64,000 nt of DNA. Origin: Hyposmocoma kahamanoa (taxonomy: Eukaryota > Arthropoda > Insecta > Lepidoptera > Cosmopterigidae). Within the stretch, counting starts at the first letter, position 1; each line of letters begins with the position of its first letter. The notes under the pieces are model-generated. The model was not told where the DNA came from. It searched no databases and worked only from the letters and a program-made list of their open reading frames with translations. This document shows positions 1 through 11,062 of this stretch, in pieces. The stretch covers positions 1,796,003 through 1,860,002 of the forward strand of contig NW_020653766.1 of assembly GCF_003589595.1 (NCBI RefSeq), in the 5' to 3' direction. The position numbers were made by a program, and so were the translations under genes.

Positions 1-330
1 TTTACACACAACTCTTGAATATTTTGTTTATTTTTTATTTAATAGCACATAGGAAATAATTTCTCGTTAAATAAAAGTTTATTTCGTAAAATTATGACAG
101 CGCCATCTATATGCTCCTTGGCGAAACTAACAGTTGACACTAGACTATAGTTTCGAATTCACAACGTGACAATCAAGACTCAGCTTGTTTTATTTATTTT
201 TCTTCATGAAACAACGTAACTTCAGTAGATTTCATTATTACATACTTTTCTTTTTTTGGCAGTTAAAATTCTCTGAATGTAAATAATATCAAGTACTTTA
301 AAATTATACTACGATAGGTCGATTCATTCA
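1..330. other. AT-rich intergenic, nothing recognised
   Basis: AT-rich sequence with poly-T runs and no frame or repeat that I recognise. It ends at the (TAA)n tail of the SINE that follows. Confidence 0.5.
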
Positions 331-549
331 TTAATAATAATAATAACGCACACACTCAACATAGCCCCGCACTAGGGAAATCTTGTGTCGCGGGTGCCAT
401 GGAGAAACACATAGACAACCACAAATTACACCCAAACTCACGAGAGAAATAAATGTAGGCCATGTTAATATTTCTTCCGACCCGGGAATCGAACCTGGGA
501 CCTCTGCGTGGCAGTCCGGCGATGTAACTGTTCGGCCACAGAGGCAGTT
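331..549 (-). mobile_element. tRNA-derived SINE, family A
   Basis: Read on the minus strand this starts with a tRNA-like head: box A around TGGCCGAACAG and box B GGTTCGATTCC. A body of about 140 bp follows, containing TTTATTTCTCTCGTGAGTTT and CCTAGTGCGGGGCTATGTTG, and it ends in (TTA)n. At least seven further copies share this structure in the window. Pol III promoter boxes inside the head are expected for a SINE. The tail of short TTA repeats suggests LINE-assisted insertion (inference). Confidence 0.85.
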
Positions 550-943
550 AAATTTTACTAGCACCTACCCTTCAAAACGCGACTCTGTCCCACAGGACGA
601 TATGTCATGGTTGCACCGCGGTAACCGATATCACGAAGGTGTTCTTGGAGAATAGTGTCGATAGTGTTTAGTATACAATAGAATTAAAGAATGGCTGTTA
701 ATTTAGAGTCTAAAAATGAAATATTGTTTGAATTGTAAATAAAACTGTTTAAATAAAATATTATTAAATATTAACATGTTTAATGTTATTGAGTTGGTAA
801 TTAACTGACTTAAAATGCTAAAATATCATAGTACAATTTACCACGTTAACAAAACAAACTAGAACAAAAACATTTTAATACTGCAAAATAAAACTAGAAC
901 TAGGTAGAACATGTCAATGCACCAAATCTAAGTTGAATATATC
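550..943. other. AT-rich intergenic, nothing recognised
   Basis: No frame, RNA or repeat could be recognised in this stretch. It runs up to the 3' tail of a LINE relic. Confidence 0.45.
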
Positions 944-1535
944 AAATCAAAATCAAATTTCATTTATTTCAGACAGATGCAGTCCATACTGTTATAATAG
1001 TTACACAATTATGTATGCCCATCAGGAACTATCAATATTAATAACAAAAAAAGACATTAAAACAGTCCTCAAATTGAAGGCGAATGCAGTCTCATGCAAT
1101 AAAGCATGATCGGGCAGTCCACCTTACCAGCCACAACGCCCTTTGAGATGCCACGGATAAGGCTTAGCAACGAGGCAGCTCTCTTTCTAAGTATAGAATA
1201 AAAACCATCCGTGTAAGTTTCTGCAAAATACTCTAAATGCGTTGTTGTACTGAATGCGCAGGGCGTTACTTGTCTTCTGCGAACAGTTGACCCACATATT
1301 ACACGTACAAAAGGTTTGGCAGAATGCTTTGAAAGATACTACTTTAACAGGTACTGTACACTGTGCAAATCTGCGAGCCAACATATTGCTTCTAACAGCC
1401 AACGCCCAGCGCTCTCTCTCAATGTCCACATTATCCGTGAGGTTCTCCGATTCCCAATGGCTCAGATACTTAAATCGCGAAACTCTGTTTAATTCAACAC
1501 AGTACAGGTACAGTTACAGACATCAGATTTAACAT
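944..1535 (-). pseudogene. LINE fragment: reverse transcriptase C-terminal relic and 3' tail
   Basis: On the minus strand a frame from about 1530 to 1187 reads like the region after the reverse transcriptase palm in arthropod non-LTR elements: RFKYLSHWESENLTDN, then IERERWALAVRSNMLARRF, then FKAFCQTFCTCNMWVNCSQ and ALRIQYNNAFRVF. Family members normally continue for another 60 to 80 residues; here frameshifts and stops follow. Downstream on the same strand the fragment ends in an AATAAATG-like signal and a (TTTGAT)n tail at 944-975, typical of a LINE 3' end. The upstream RT palm is missing, so this is a 5'-truncated dead copy. The clade is uncertain. Confidence 0.65.
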
Positions 1536-2481
1536 AATACTAAAACATTCTTAAATGGCACTGTTAAACTGACACGCAATTACGACTATACACTGCATTA
1601 CATAAAAAGATTTAACTATTAATTACAAAAAGCGGAAATGTATATATATAAAAAAATGCAAAAAGAAATCTAACTGAATACTAAATTATGTCCAAAATGG
1701 GATTTAGCATTAAAGACAAATTAAACTATTTAAAAAAATAACAGTTAACGTTAACTATACTTTGATTTAAACTTTCACGATTTAAATCCCGAATGAAAAA
1801 TCAAATTAACATGAACTAGTAGTTCTACTTCTTACTAATGTGGCTAAGTAAATTTGATTTAAAAGTTAGAATATTACAATTAAATATGTCGTGTGCATTA
1901 CAGATTTCATTATATATATACAGTACGTAACCGTACTAGGCGCTGGTCTCTTCAAAAAGACTGTATAGTAAGTATAAAATAATACAAAATGCATTATAAA
2001 TATAACACAGCACTTCGGCCTTGTTAATAAGTTCTTAAATATGTACGGACTGAACCCCAGGGGCATAGATACTACGCAGCGTAGCAAATCCGCGACGTAG
2101 CCTTCATAACTGCTACACGTGTAACCTTCGCACATCGTAGCGCTCTAGTTAGTCCACATCTCACAATAATACTGAAATAAGTATTTCAGAATTTAAATGT
2201 ATTTGTAGCCGCCAGACCCCATAAGATGTAGAGGTTCTCGACGAGATTGCTTGTCAAATAGAAATTGTCAGCATTCACATTTGAATGTCCGTAACGATAA
2301 AGACACCACCACTCTTACGGGAAGGGGTAGGTCATTGAATAGTTTAGATGAGGCATATTTGATGCAACCACGGGCTGCAGAGAGTGGCATGATCGGCTTC
2401 ATAATCAACACCCCTATCACGCAGTCCCTCACCACGAGTTTGCGTCACAAACCTATTGCGTACATACGTATTCCTTTTTTA
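1536..2481. other. AT-rich intergenic, nothing recognised
   Basis: Mostly AT-rich DNA with a short TA run near 1910. I see no supported frame, RNA gene or repeat family member here. Confidence 0.4.
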
Positions 2482-2622
2482 AATAAAGAATTAACAAGTC
2501 GTGCGCCTGGTGGTAAGCGGCACGCCTATCCATAACAGTTGCAGTGGCAATCAGAGCTTTAAATCGCAAAGATCTTAGGGGCACTGCCACTGCGGCCGTC
2601 ACCCTAAGACATAAGTTGACAA
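2482..2622 (-). mobile_element. Metulj-like SINE (family B), head missing
   Basis: The minus strand carries the body and tail of the commonest repeat of the window: CTCAGATCTTTGCGATTTAAAGC-type core followed by the GCGCACGACTTGTT-type end. The 5' tRNA-like head is absent. It abuts a family D repeat at 2623. Confidence 0.8.
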
Positions 2623-2888
2623 GTACGTGGAATTACATCTATTTGCCAAGTGTCATTGAAAGTGGGTGAAATCCAATAAACCGGATTCACCACCTAATTT
2701 ATTACCCATGGAGGTGTAATATTTTCTTCAAATTGAATTGGGACCACTATAGAGACACCCTCTTTCCAACAAAAAAAGAACCATCGAAATCGGTGCACAA
2801 TGTGGGCATAATCGCGTAACACATACCTACATAAAAAAAATGGAAAAACAGTCCAATTGAGAACCTCGTCATTTCATGAAGTCGGTCA
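2623..2888 (-). repeat. Family D repeat (ends AAAACCGACTTCAAA)
   Basis: Minus-strand copy of a dispersed repeat that starts near GACTTCA-TGAAATGACGAGG and contains the conserved block GAACCGATTTTCATGATTC-like plus the end GATGTAATTCCACGTACTT. The family occurs at least seven times in the window. Opposite ends carry complementary ACCGACTTC and GAGGTCGGT, so it may be a TIR element; superfamily not determined. Confidence 0.6.
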
Positions 2889-3824
2889 CAAATATAAATA
2901 AAACATGTTATGAGTTGACCCTAAACTAAAATCAAATTATTGTTTATTAAATTTTTTACAAAAAGAATACTTCGACTCATCCGAAGAACAGAGTCCGATG
3001 TGATTATATAGCGAAAAGAGAATAAGTACGTTACGAGAACAATTTCTTTATTCAAACTAAGGCCTATGTAAAGGTATTTTGAGAATTTATATATCTTATT
3101 TCGTTTCGGAAATATAAAATCGAACAAAGGTCGACCTGACATCCACAGCGAAGAAGAACGAACGAAATGTACTATGTCCTGACAACAAGTAGTCTTACAC
3201 ATAGACCTTTGTTCTACGGATGAGTCGACTTATTCATATGAATATGGCGCAACAACAAAAAATCGAGTAGGTAGGTTTATCTGTCCTCAATTCAATGATT
3301 GGTGCTGGTAACGTAACCGGCAAATCGTTTTGTGCCATTTTTCAAACTATTTCAGTATGACTTTTACACACTCTCCCTTATATGTCCCGTCACTTGATAT
3401 TAAAAAAAAAGTTGCAAATACGTCCGCGTAACAATTTTATTACCCGCGTAGTTTATTTTATCGTTTGTGCCGTGTTTGTCGTAACAGCCGCGGGACCTGC
3501 GTTGCCTGCCGTCTGTCGTGGGTCGAATTTTAATAAGCCTAAGGTAAACAAAATGAATGTCAAAGTATTATTATTTCAATCGGTACGGTAACTTCGGAAT
3601 GCCCGCTTCAATATTTAATATAAAACAACTTTTGCGTAACATTACGTAAAGGAAATAGCCAATATTATCGAGTGCGTACTGTGACGCGACTTTAACTCTT
3701 TAACTCTTATGTCAAATTTAGCAATCTTACATTTTTTTTTAGTTTAGTTACACGGATGTAATGGAAACAATATTATTTTCAGTTTTATTGTCTTAATATT
3801 GATTTGTAATGATTAAAAGCTAAG
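2889..3824. other. Intergenic, nothing recognised
   Basis: Short open frames occur on both strands, but none shows a recognisable motif, and codon use does not suggest selection. No repeat family of the window is present. Confidence 0.4.
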
Positions 3825-4148
3825 TTGAACTATGAGTACGGCGACTTGGTTCGTGTGGCGGTTACTCTTCGCCGGGGCTGCGATGTGTGCGAACATCATC
3901 AATGCATTTGCGGTGCTACGGTGGGGGCCAGCGGCCATCATGCCCTGAGTTGCTGTCGATGTGCGGGGAGATTCCCACGGCATCATGCGTTAAACGAAAT
4001 CATTCGTCTGGCGCTTGTTTCAGCAAATATTCCACGCCTGCTGGAACTTTCAGGCCTCAGTCGATCAGATGGGAAAAGGCCCGACGTAATGACTCTGGCG
4101 GTGTGGGAGAGGGGTAGGTGTCTCCTGTTTTTTTGGGTTTTTTTTTAA
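3825..4148 (+). pseudogene. Retroelement C-terminal fragment with Cys/His cluster
   Basis: A 107-residue frame. Residues 18-45 hold a Cys/His cluster (CDVCEHHQCICG, then GHHALSCCRCAGRF) followed by RHHALNEIIRLALVSANIP and SDGKRPDVMTL. This order, C..C...C.C...GHH.LSC...GR..RH..LN..I.RAL.....P...EP.GL.R.DGKRPD, is one I associate with the region after the reverse transcriptase in some metazoan retroelements (family recollection, not searched). Homologues would normally continue past GRxLVWD; here the frame runs into poly-T and stops, so it is truncated. No promoter or upstream RT is seen. It could alternatively be a captured host fragment. Confidence 0.5.
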
Positions 4149-4771
4149 ATGTTTTCCTACCATCCTCCCGACATTTATTATTCGGAATCCTTGAATATAT
4201 GTGTTTTCTATGTATGTTTCTTTGTTTTCTTTTATGATAATTCTTCTTTATTTATTCGCTATGTGTTATATATTTATTTGCATGTATATGGTTTTTATTA
4301 GGTTAGCATTATATTTATGTAAAAATAAAAATTGTCAGCATTAAAAATTTTAAAATTGAAATAAAGTAAAATCCATGTTTTTAATTAATCTAAATTGTAT
4401 AAAATCATTTGCAAAATTGTTAAAATAATAATAGTGTCATAAAATTGTAAAAAATAATAAAATAGTGTAAATCATTCTAAAAAAAATATAATAAATCAAA
4501 TAAAATATTGCGTCAGAGTTTAAGTAATAATTTCACCCATGTTGTACCCTCCGCACTACGAAGGCTTTGTTTTCGCCTTGTTGGCTTCCGCTACTGCTTT
4601 CATAATCGCCACACAGAAGTCGGCAAATTTCGGTCCTGAACGCTTCCCTGCCAGGAGGGCGCTCCATATAAGATCGAGAGTTTCTCGTCGACCTAGGTAG
4701 TCGGTATTTCTTGCTCAACACTTCACGCCCGTCTCGCCAGCAGAAGAAAGAAATGAAGAAAAAAAAAGATG

Positions 4772-4812
<41 letters not shown>

Positions 4813-5536
4813 TCAAATATAAAGCAGAAGATAACTTAAATAAATTATTAATGTAACGAATAATAATTAACAAAACTGGAAGCGTGTGTGCAGTGTTGTT
4901 ACAGAATCCATCATCCACTCAGCGTTAGGGTCGACACACAAATGGGATGCGACGTCGCATCGCACAAATCTACGAGCTCGCATGATGCATTGCAAGAATT
5001 TGCAAATTGCTCTTCTTTCTTCAAATTGCAAATTAATCTTCTTTGTGTTTTTTTCCCATACTGTCTTATCAATAACTGCAGTGCAACACACTACCTAGTT
5101 AAAAACATTTGTTAAGTACCGTTGATGATAGTCGAAGGAATGGTTACCGGAACCATGGCAGTGAGATACCTTGCCGTACGAAATCGCATCGCAGCAATTC
5201 GCGTCGCATTTTTCTGATTGGCAGTTTTGTGTTTCGACCCTAATTGTCGTCTCACTGAAGGAGTTACGACGCTGTTTTTCGGTGGATACGGTAACAAAAA
5301 CACGCATGTCACGGAACATAGCACTGTGGTCATATTCATTATTTTGACTCCATATTTAGCTCCATGTGTAGACGGTCATATTGGTCAGTGTTTGCATATT
5401 TGTCTGTACGTTAAATATTTTTCCAAATACATCAAACATCCAATAGCGAATATAAATATGAAAGGCTTTAGTCTATAGTCCAACGCGTTTTGAAACGTCT
5501 ATGACGACAGGTTTCATCATGTTGATATTCCTTCAC
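4149..5536. other. Intergenic with AT-rich low-complexity sequence
   Basis: 4315-4530 is very AT-rich with many AATAAAA words. 4540-4715 is less AT-rich and might be an old coding relic, but I do not recognise it. A trinucleotide array lies at 4770-4812. No supported gene. Confidence 0.4.
4770..4812. repeat. (TAA)n microsatellite
   Basis: About 14 uninterrupted ATA/TAA units. It may be the remnant tail of a lost family A SINE, which end in the same unit, but no SINE body adjoins it. Confidence 0.9.
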
Positions 5537-6360
5537 TGTTAGCGAAAGGTTGGCCCTATCTACTGACCCGAGAGATAGGGTTTTCCGGAGAAACCACGGG
5601 CTCGACGGTAAGACTAGAGTCCGGCGGGTGTCTGGGCCAAGCCCTCCTCCAGTTATACATCTTCACGGACGTCCCTGGCGATCCCGGACTTGGGTGTGTT
5701 CTCGCTGGGGTTTGTGGTTAGCTGCAAAGACGGACATGTTTGTCTGCCCCGGTTGGGTGTGGCCGGGGCGTCTGTCTCGTGAGCAGGTAGTGCGTCTTAG
5801 TAGCGATCTAGTTGAGGGCCTGAAGCGAGGAGACACGCGGAGCACTTGAATTGCCCTTTAAGTTGGAAGCTATGTCCGGACATTGTCGCAGGACACTGCG
5901 ACTGCCATAGCTCCGGTACTAGCCCGGAGAGCTAGTAGAGGATAAGCTAGATATCCTCCGGCCCCTACAGCCGCTTAGGTTATTGGGTACTAGAGAGATG
6001 TCGTTTTTCGGTGTCAGGAAGTGAGCGTGCCTTACAGCTCCGCCACCAATGAGGAGATTTGGTAGTGCGGTGGCAACCCCTAAGCCGTCCTATCTGGATG
6101 AAGGCAAGTGACAGAGGTCTGTGACACTGGCTGCTCTGGGTTCAGAACTTAAACTTGTAAGGTTCCTGTGCGCGCACAGGTCATAGCGCCCTTCCCGCAT
6201 AACCAAGATGTTGATAGGGAGGGGCGCTATAAACAAGACTTATGTAGAATGATATGGGACTGTTAGCGAAAAGTGATCTTCTCGTATACCCTTAGGATCG
6301 GTAGGAAGGGCCACTCTAATCAAAACTAATGTAGAAAGAGATGGGGCTGTTAGCGAAAGA
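5537..6360 (+). mobile_element. GC-rich retroelement-like block flanked by TGTTAGCGAAAG
   Basis: The block is far richer in G and C than its surroundings. TGTTAGCGAAAG occurs at its left edge (about 5537) and twice near its right edge (about 6262 and 6348). The last two form a degenerate tandem repeat of roughly 90 bp that also includes GTAGAA-GATATGGGACTG. A 99-residue frame at 5550-5849 ends in CPGWVWPGRLSREQVV, SSDLVEGLKRGDTRST and a stop, which could be the C-terminus of a retroelement protein (weak). The rest lacks long frames and resembles a 3' UTR. A related piece of the right-edge unit recurs at 55935-55993. Retroelement identity is an inference. Confidence 0.4.
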
Positions 6361-6526
6361 TATTGCTACTGAACATTCACAAATATACTTAAAAAAAAAG
6401 ATACACATATTTCAATCTCCGTATGTTTGAATTTGAATTGACTTGCCAAAACTTCCTCTTTAAAATAATAAAAGTTTTTATTAAAAACTTGTAAAGGAAA
6501 CAAACAACAGTAAAAACGGTTTTTGT

Positions 6527-6668
6527 ATTATACCAAGTAACGGGACGAAGAAGTCGTGCGGCTAGTGATAAGCGACACGCCTGTCCTCAACAGTAGCAGT
6601 GCTGCTCAGAGCTTTAAATCGCAAAGATCTGAGGGGCACTGCCATTGCGCCCGTCACCCTGAGACTTG
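6527..6668 (-). mobile_element. Metulj-like SINE (family B), 5'-truncated
   Basis: Minus-strand body and tail: GTGACGGGCGCAATGGCAGTG-like, CAGATCTTTGCGATTTAAAGC core and a divergent CTTCGTCCCGTTAC end. Head missing. Confidence 0.8.
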
Positions 6669-6744
6669 CAATATTTATTACTAATTACTAAGTATAATTT
6701 TGAATTATTTTAATTTATTAATGCTTTATTTAATGTTGTCAAAT

Positions 6745-6815
6745 TGTTCGAAAATGGAACAATTTTTATAGAAATAGAGTCCCGTGTATTTATTTTTTCA
6801 AACAAACCAACAAGT
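6745..6815 (+). repeat. Degenerate Penelope-arm fragment
   Basis: GGAACAATTTTTATAG through TTTTTTCAAACAAACCAAC resembles, with many changes, the first 70 bp of the inverted arm seen at 29133 and 32883. Too diverged for firm assignment. Confidence 0.35.
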
Positions 6816-6861
6816 GAGCTGTTAGTATTGGGTCATGGATAAATGTCTACTTTGAAAAAAA

Positions 6862-7172
6862 AATGGTATTTTTTAGAAGAATAAATATTTTCCGAATATT
6901 TTTCTTATATTTTTCCTGTATTTTTCGGAATCTATCACAAACTCGAATTTTTTTCCGAAATAACGTTTGTTCGAATTTTTATTACAATAAACATCGAATT
7001 ATAACGAAACCGTTCAGGATTTGTTGGATGTTTATCGCAAAGACACGATTAGGTTTGGTTAATTTAGGTTTAAAAGAAAAAATATTTTCCTCTAAAAATT
7101 ACTTTCGAGGTTCTGAAAATTCGAGCAAACATTATTTCTGGAAAATGTCAATTCGGACTTCTGATAGATAAC
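6862..7172 (+). repeat. Dispersed repeat family F
   Basis: Shares blocks CCGAAATAACGTTTGTTCGAA, CGAATTATAACGAAACCGTT and TGTTGGATGTTTATCGCAAAG with copies at 35866-36022 and, inverted, 44700-45150. The longest frame through it has no recognisable domain and is probably chance. No ends or target duplications could be fixed. Confidence 0.6.
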
Positions 7173-7335
7173 CGTACTTTTCCACATTTGACAGTTGATA
7201 CCCGTTAAATTGAAGATACTGAACGAAAACGATAAAGCCATTATAAAGTTTTTTTTACCTATGATTATCTTTTCTCGCTATTGTCTAATCATTTTAAATC
7301 TCGCTTTTCTCTAACTTGCTTTCATCTATGCTTCA

Positions 7336-7545
7336 ACTGCCTCTGTGGCCGAACGGTTACCATGCCGGACTGCCACGCAGAGGTCCCAGGTTCGATTCCC
7401 GGGCCGGGAGAAATGTTTGTATGGCCTACATTTATTTCTCTCGTGAGTTTGGGTGTAATTTGTGATTGTCTATGTGTGTGTCCATGGCACCCGCGACACA
7501 GGGTTTCCCTAGTGCGGGGCTATGTTGAGTGTGAGCGTTATTATC
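7336..7545 (+). mobile_element. tRNA-derived SINE, family A, near complete
   Basis: Plus-strand copy with an almost ideal head: TGGCCGAACGG as box A and GGTTCGATTCC as box B, 40 bp apart, followed by the full body to CCTAGTGCGGGGCTATGTTG and GCGTTATTAT. This is the best copy for defining the family. Confidence 0.9.
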
Positions 7546-8070
7546 TATACATTTTTATTTTATAATTCACGCTAAATAAATCTTTAAAAGTTATTTCTAA
7601 ACGAAGAACATAATATGAGCTTTCGAATAATATTTTTCCAATTTTTCTGAAATTTTTATAGAATTTTTCCACTATTTGAATTTTTTCGGAAAATAACCCA
7701 ATAGTAGCTGTGACTATCGTTCTTGTAAAAACCCGAAACGTTGGTTTCTTTCAAAAATCAAATATGCCCGAAATTAGACCGGAAAAAACATTTCAAATTA
7801 GATTATTCGAATATCAATCATCCATTTAAAAAAATGTTCACTTCTACTTACAAGATTATACCATTTAAGCGGAATTAATACTCTAATCCGCTCAATTACC
7901 AATAACAAGAGCTTACACCGTGTCAAAGTGGGCCACACGAAGTTTAATATCACCCGAACTACACGGAAAAGGGAATTAAAACAAATAACGTGTAAACAAA
8001 CTTTTATTATTTTTATTTTTTACGTTTTGTTTTCCGAATGATGTTGAAAGGAACTCCACGTTAACGTAGA
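7546..8070. other. AT-rich intergenic, nothing recognised
   Basis: No supported frame, RNA gene or repeat; lies between two family A SINEs in the same orientation. Confidence 0.4.
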
Positions 8071-8247
8071 CTGCCTCTGTGGCCGAACATGCTGATTTGC
8101 CACGCAGAGGTTCCGGGTTCAATTATCGGGCCAGGAAAAGTGTATATGGCCTACAATTATTTATATCATGAGTTTTTGTGTAATTTATGGTTGTCTATAT
8201 GTGTGTCCATGGCACCCTCGGCACAGAGTTTCGATAGTGCGAGGCTA
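8071..8247 (+). mobile_element. tRNA-derived SINE, family A, degraded
   Basis: Head begins CTGCCTCTGTGGCCGAAC, has a small deletion within the tRNA part and a damaged box B (GGTTCAATTAT). The body continues to ATAGTGCGAGGCT. The tail is lost. Confidence 0.85.
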
Positions 8248-9224
8248 AAAAAGAAAAAATCAACTCATTTATGCGTCGCACTGCAGAGCACGGTGGTAGG
8301 TGAAATCAAACTGTACCATGGCTAGCTACCTAAGTAATTTTTCAAGAAAAAAAAATCATAACTCTCATTTTATTTGCTAAATGGTCAAGCTAAAACTTTC
8401 TAGTTTTCCAAATAACTAATTAAATTAGAGTGTGAGAAAAAAACACTTTAAATTGCTCTCCCGTAATATTTTGCAAATGTACGTTAAGACGTTTTACCTG
8501 TCCAGTATCCAAATAATCATAAAAATGATGTTAAAAATTTTGATCCCCCATTATATATTTTCGATCAAGCGTGTATAGTTAATATATCAGTACATGCTAC
8601 TGGAAATACATACACAACTTACAAAATTCTTGTACAACGAACGACGTTAAGAACTAAAAGAAAATCTGTATAGTGTAAACACGCAACACAGATTTTCTTT
8701 TAGTTTAGTTCTGTTGTCTGTCTATAGAATAGAATTTTATTTTTACTTTGATCTGTTCACATTATTATATACTATAATACATTATACAACACTACCTAAT
8801 TAAATTCAAACTTCGCCCATGCAGGGAGTGTGATTTTTTTTTAATTAACAATGGCGACAGCGCCATTTTGAAAAAAATTTTGGGAAGCGTGTTTTACTTT
8901 TTCACAACCATCTTAAAATATTTACGTTTTCTTTTATAAAGTGAATTTTAAATATTTAAAAGCAGTCTTTAAAACCTGAAACATGCGCCCCTGAAAAAAA
9001 TTTTCAAAATGGTGCATTCGCCCTTTCACTGTTATGACAATAACGTTATTACTTTTGTGTTTAATCCTTATTTACGTCACATAAGTTAATAAAGTGTATC
9101 TATATATCTATTTTGAAGGAATAATAAAGTCATTCTACAGTCGAAACTCAATATACACTAAAGAAAATAAAGAAAAAGGACGTGCATGCACCGACTCAGT
9201 GCGTTGCCATTTCGAAAATAATTC
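8248..9224. other. AT-rich intergenic with one strong hairpin
   Basis: No gene or repeat family recognised. A near-perfect stem-loop lies at 8653-8704 and is listed separately. Confidence 0.4.
8653..8704. repeat. Inverted repeat, 17-bp arms
   Basis: ACTAAAAGAAAATCTGT at 8653-8669 is matched exactly by its reverse complement at 8688-8704, with an 18-nt loop. Weaker pairing extends outwards. It could be a hairpin transposon remnant; nothing shows that it is transcribed. Confidence 0.7.
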
Positions 9225-9360
9225 ATGGCACGAATCGAGGTCACCGGAGTGGCGTGAAGTTCGCGCAGGGCGAGAGGTAACTCGGCCCCGCGCATCGAGC
9301 TGAAGTTGGCACAGTGCGCGCGCCGCGACCGCCCCGCGCTGCCCGACCCAGCGATGAAAA
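9225..9360. other. GC- and CpG-rich island
   Basis: A sharp compositional island in AT-rich DNA, with several CGCG and GCGC words (GCGCGCGCCGCGACCGCCCC near 9320). Frames cross it on both strands without recognisable domains. It may be a host exon or promoter edge, a retroelement 5' UTR, or foreign DNA; the sequence alone does not decide. Confidence 0.4.
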
Positions 9361-9899
9361 AATAAAAAACAGATAAAAAAAATAAAGGCGTGTACCAAAT
9401 TTCAAAAACTTGCGTAAAAAAAACATGGCGTGCATCCCCTAACGTATTGTAACAAAACATTTTCTCCATAAACATGAAACGTCCTCAATACGAAGGAACT
9501 TAATTATTATAATAGTGTTGTAGCATAATTGTGTATTGTGAATGTGAAGTGTTGTGTACATAATTGATTTTATTAAGCCTACTCATTATACCTTTAGTAA
9601 GTATACACCTACCCCAATCATAATTTATACGTAGAAAATTTTCTTTAATTTTATTACCATTTTCCACAGATAAGCGAAGATGTAGATTTACGTTATTAGA
9701 TAGCAATTTTTTTTCTTGTCATAGAAACCAGGATTTTTTTAGGTAAACAATCATCCAGGAAATTACTGCAATTACTACGCTATCATTTTTATAAAATAAT
9801 GTTTCTCATGAAACAATTGCCTTTGAACAATATTTTGTTTTTTGTTTTTTCGTTTTCAGATTGTACCTAACATATTGCCAAACAAAATTGCTCGTAGTA
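9361..9899. other. AT-rich intergenic, nothing recognised
   Basis: No supported gene or repeat family member in this stretch. Confidence 0.4.
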
Positions 9900-9990
9900 C
9901 AATACAATACAATACAAATAATTTATTGTTCTTTTAGTCAGTCAGACGTCACTAGATATAATAGCTTTATATGTCAATGCCACTAAAGTA
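9898..9990 (-). mobile_element. LINE 3' tail fragment
   Basis: A (TACAA)n run followed by AATAATTTATTGTTC reads on the minus strand as a short LINE or SINE 3' end: an AATAAATTATT-like signal before a TTGTA repeat tail. No coding part is attached. Confidence 0.4.
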
Positions 9991-10296
9991 TTTTCGTAAA
10001 AACTTGAATAAAGAAATACATAGCACAGCACACCAATTTTTCAAAATAAATTCTGATGTATGCAAAAAATGCAACATTAAAAGAAATCATTAAAAATATT
10101 TAAAAAAAAACATGTACAGCGCAGTTATTGTAAATATTAGACAATAATAAGCAATTTAAAAAAGAACACGAAAAAGTTATTTGGCGCCAATCGGAAATTG
10201 CATTGAAAATGAATCATTTTTTTATTTTTACGTCTCTTTAATTACTCATTCTCTGACAACAAACAAATAAAAAAAAAATGCTCATGCGAGTGACAG

Positions 10297-10383
10297 TATC
10301 CCTCAGATATTTGCGATTTAAAACTTTATGGATGGGCGTGTAGGTTACCATCAACGATTTGACCGTCATTTGATAATAATTCT
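10297..10383 (+). mobile_element. Metulj-like SINE fragment (3' part)
   Basis: CCCTCAGATATTTGCGATTTAAA followed by GGGCGTGTAGGTTACCATCA and a diverged GACCGTCATTTGATAATA end; only the distal 85 bp remain, with an internal deletion. Confidence 0.65.
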
Positions 10384-11062
10384 TCCTCATGAAATATGAA
10401 ACTTTTAAGCAATAATTATAATGATATGCTAAAACATCACGCCAATTACCTGATCCACCACAACATCCAGACCAGAATCAATTTACAAAAGTCGTTTTCC
10501 CAAATTGGTCCAACCGGGAACCAAGCTCAGAACCTAATCGTCCATCACCCACAGGGCAAACCGTTGCGCTACCGAGGTCGTCAATAATAAAAGAATACAA
10601 GGATGTAATACGTCAAAAGCTTAAATAAACGGGTGAAATTTTGGTCCCGCGGGTGTTCAAAATGACGACAGCATTTTCCCCTTATATCAGATACATTGGA
10701 CAAGATAGCTGCCAGCCGTTAAGTCCCTAGTCGGTTTATTAAGGTTTTTGATATCATGTTATAGAATGAAAGGGCACTGAGACCCCACGGATTAAGGGTT
10801 GTTGTTGTGCAGGTTTTTTTAGAAAATCAACGGACGCTGATGCGGGAGTATTTAAAAAAAACGCGAAAAATGTGCCTCCTCACTGAAGCTGTCTACATGA
10901 AAAATTTTTAGCTTTTTTTTGGTATTATAATAAAATATGATTTCAATGATTTTGTGACATTATTAGCAAAAGAATTAATCTGCTTATAGCTTAATTGTTG
11001 TGGAAATGTATCTAAGTTATATCTAAAAACAACAGCAGAGCTCACAGAAATACAAATATTTA
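10384..11062. other. Intergenic, nothing recognised
   Basis: No gene, RNA or repeat family recognised. Confidence 0.4.

Noticed and set aside
4770..4812. CRISPR-like or tandem array
   Set aside because: It is a simple TAA microsatellite without spacers.
6863..7171. 102-residue protein-coding gene
   Set aside because: The frame lies in dispersed repeat family F, is rich in Phe and Ile from poly-T sequence, and is not kept in the other copies.
7336..7410. Functional tRNA gene in family A
   Set aside because: Both promoter boxes are strong, but the sequence recurs eight times with the same non-tRNA body and tail, so it is a SINE head.
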